Position numbers and translations under genes: made by a program
The notes under the pieces: model-generated
Seen by the model: only the letters and a program-made list of their open reading frames with translations
What the model was told of the DNA's origin: nothing
The model's database searches: none
Source: Streptomyces neyagawaensis
GTDB taxonomy: Bacteria; Actinomycetota; Actinomycetes; Streptomycetales; Streptomycetaceae
Length of the DNA: 64,000 nt
Direction of reading: 5' to 3'
Assembly: GCF_023516595.1 (NCBI RefSeq)
Contig: NZ_JAMGBG010000005.1
Span: forward strand, 124,001 to 188,000
Part shown: positions 63,620 through 64,000 of the stretch, in pieces
How positions within the stretch are numbered: the stretch's first letter is position 1
Layout: the number at the start of each line of letters is the position of its first letter

Positions 63620-64000
63620 GTGGCGCACTGGCGGGCTCTGATCGTTCTCGGCACGGCCCAGTTCCTCATGGTGCTGGACACCTCCGTCATGAATGTCTCG
63701 ATCAGTCAGCTGGTCGAGGACTTCGACACCGAGGTCACGGCCATCCAGGCCGTCATCACCCTGTACGCGCTGGTCATGGCCGCGTTCATGCTCATCGGAG
63801 GTCGCCTCGGGGACATCCTCGGGCGACGCCGCGTCTTCCTCCTGGGCCTCGTCGTCTACGCCATCGGATCGGCCCTGACCGCCGTGGCCCCCACCCTGTG
63901 GGTCCTGACGCTGGGCTGGTCCGTCATCGAGGGCATCGGGGCCGCCATGGTGCTGCCGGCCATGGCGGCCCTCGTCGCCGAGTCCTATCGCGGCCGGGAC
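63620..64000 (+). CDS. MFS exporter, DHA2 family (3' end outside window)
   Basis: The N-terminal 127 residues of a 14-TMS-type drug exporter. GTG at 63620 is preceded by GAGG at 8 bases. It has ALIVLGTAQFLMVLDTSVMN (motif D1-like, LDTSVMNVS), the A-motif GGRLGDILGRRRVF and the next helices through GWSVIEGIGAAMVLPAMAAL. Proton-driven efflux of drugs or metabolites is the family role. It stands 324 bp from the small membrane gene and continues beyond the window. Confidence 0.9.
   Translation, partial: MAHWRALIVLGTAQFLMVLDTSVMNVSISQLVEDFDTEVTAIQAVITLYALVMAAFMLIGGRLGDILGRRRVFLLGLVVYAIGSALTAVAPTLWVLTLGWSVIEGIGAAMVLPAMAALVAESYRGRD

Overview
The window is high-GC DNA (by eye about 72% G+C, with strong G/C in third codon positions) and carries a gene set typical of Streptomyces: a whiE-like type II polyketide (spore-pigment) cluster, many secreted glycoside hydrolases with ricin-type lectin or CBM modules, a one-domain cold-shock protein, a DUF1062 protein and a DUF6003-like protein. 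Only one in-frame TTA (bldA-type) codon was noticed. No rRNA, tRNA, CRISPR array, insertion sequence or phage module was recognised. Function calls are from reading motifs by eye; no database search was possible.

Layout. (1) 1-8640: end of a metallo-beta-lactamase-fold hydrolase, a tightly overlapping flavin monooxygenase/SDR/aldehyde dehydrogenase operon with a convergent AraC regulator, a 3-hydroxyisobutyrate-dehydrogenase-like enzyme divergent from a TetR regulator with two identical palindromic operators between them, and a PLP aminotransferase. (2) 8741-20576: a DUF1062 protein, then a LacI-controlled glycan-use locus: secreted multi-module hydrolase (-), LacI, sugar ABC importer (binding protein and two permeases), an MGH1-like hydrolase and a secreted hydrolase with a ricin lectin module. 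Four copies of CGAACCGGTTCG lie between the divergent hydrolase and lacI. (3) 20627-24937: two small proteins, a MarR regulator and a large LuxR/MalT-type regulator. (4) 24966-29632: an oxidative sugar-acid catabolic set (IclR, FAH-family hydrolase, zinc alcohol dehydrogenase; divergent IlvD/Edd dehydratase). (5) 29802-38195: whiE-like cluster (FAD hydroxylase, SchA/CurD-like protein, cupin, KS-alpha, KS-beta, ACP, aromatase/cyclase, TcmI-type cyclase) plus a convergent O-methyltransferase. (6) 38254-46091: parallel beta-helix protein, GH27 alpha-galactosidase with ricin module, GH43 enzyme with CBM6-like module, CspA, a 56-residue hydrophobic protein, a DUF6003-like protein and a CE1-type esterase with ricin module. 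(7) 46167-46942: remains of a divergent MFS/ArsR pair whose 5' halves are gone. (8) 47058-53309: one minus-strand operon with a nitrate/sulfonate-type ABC importer, a tandem-domain IclR regulator and a protein of unknown function. (9) 53569-55855: alpha/beta hydrolase and a polytopic membrane protein. (10) 55886-62847: a PucR-centred amine-catabolism locus: a 1008-residue kinase/M23-like/class-III aminotransferase fusion, the PucR regulator, a HAD hydrolase and a DAO-family flavoenzyme. (11) 62859-64000: a second truncation junction and the start of an MFS exporter.

The most interesting part is region 10. The pucR gene is bracketed by a 95-bp imperfect inverted repeat (59145-59239 and 60525-60619, 83/95 identical by my alignment). 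Each copy sits upstream of a catabolic transcription unit in the same orientation relative to that unit (the fusion gene on the left, the HAD-flavoenzyme pair on the right), and each carries a TTGTGCACAA-like palindrome at its distal end. This looks like a duplicated promoter/operator that places both arms under one regulator. The fusion resembles a self-contained route for an amino alcohol: kinase, then phospho-lyase, joined by an M23-like domain that has lost its metal ligands.
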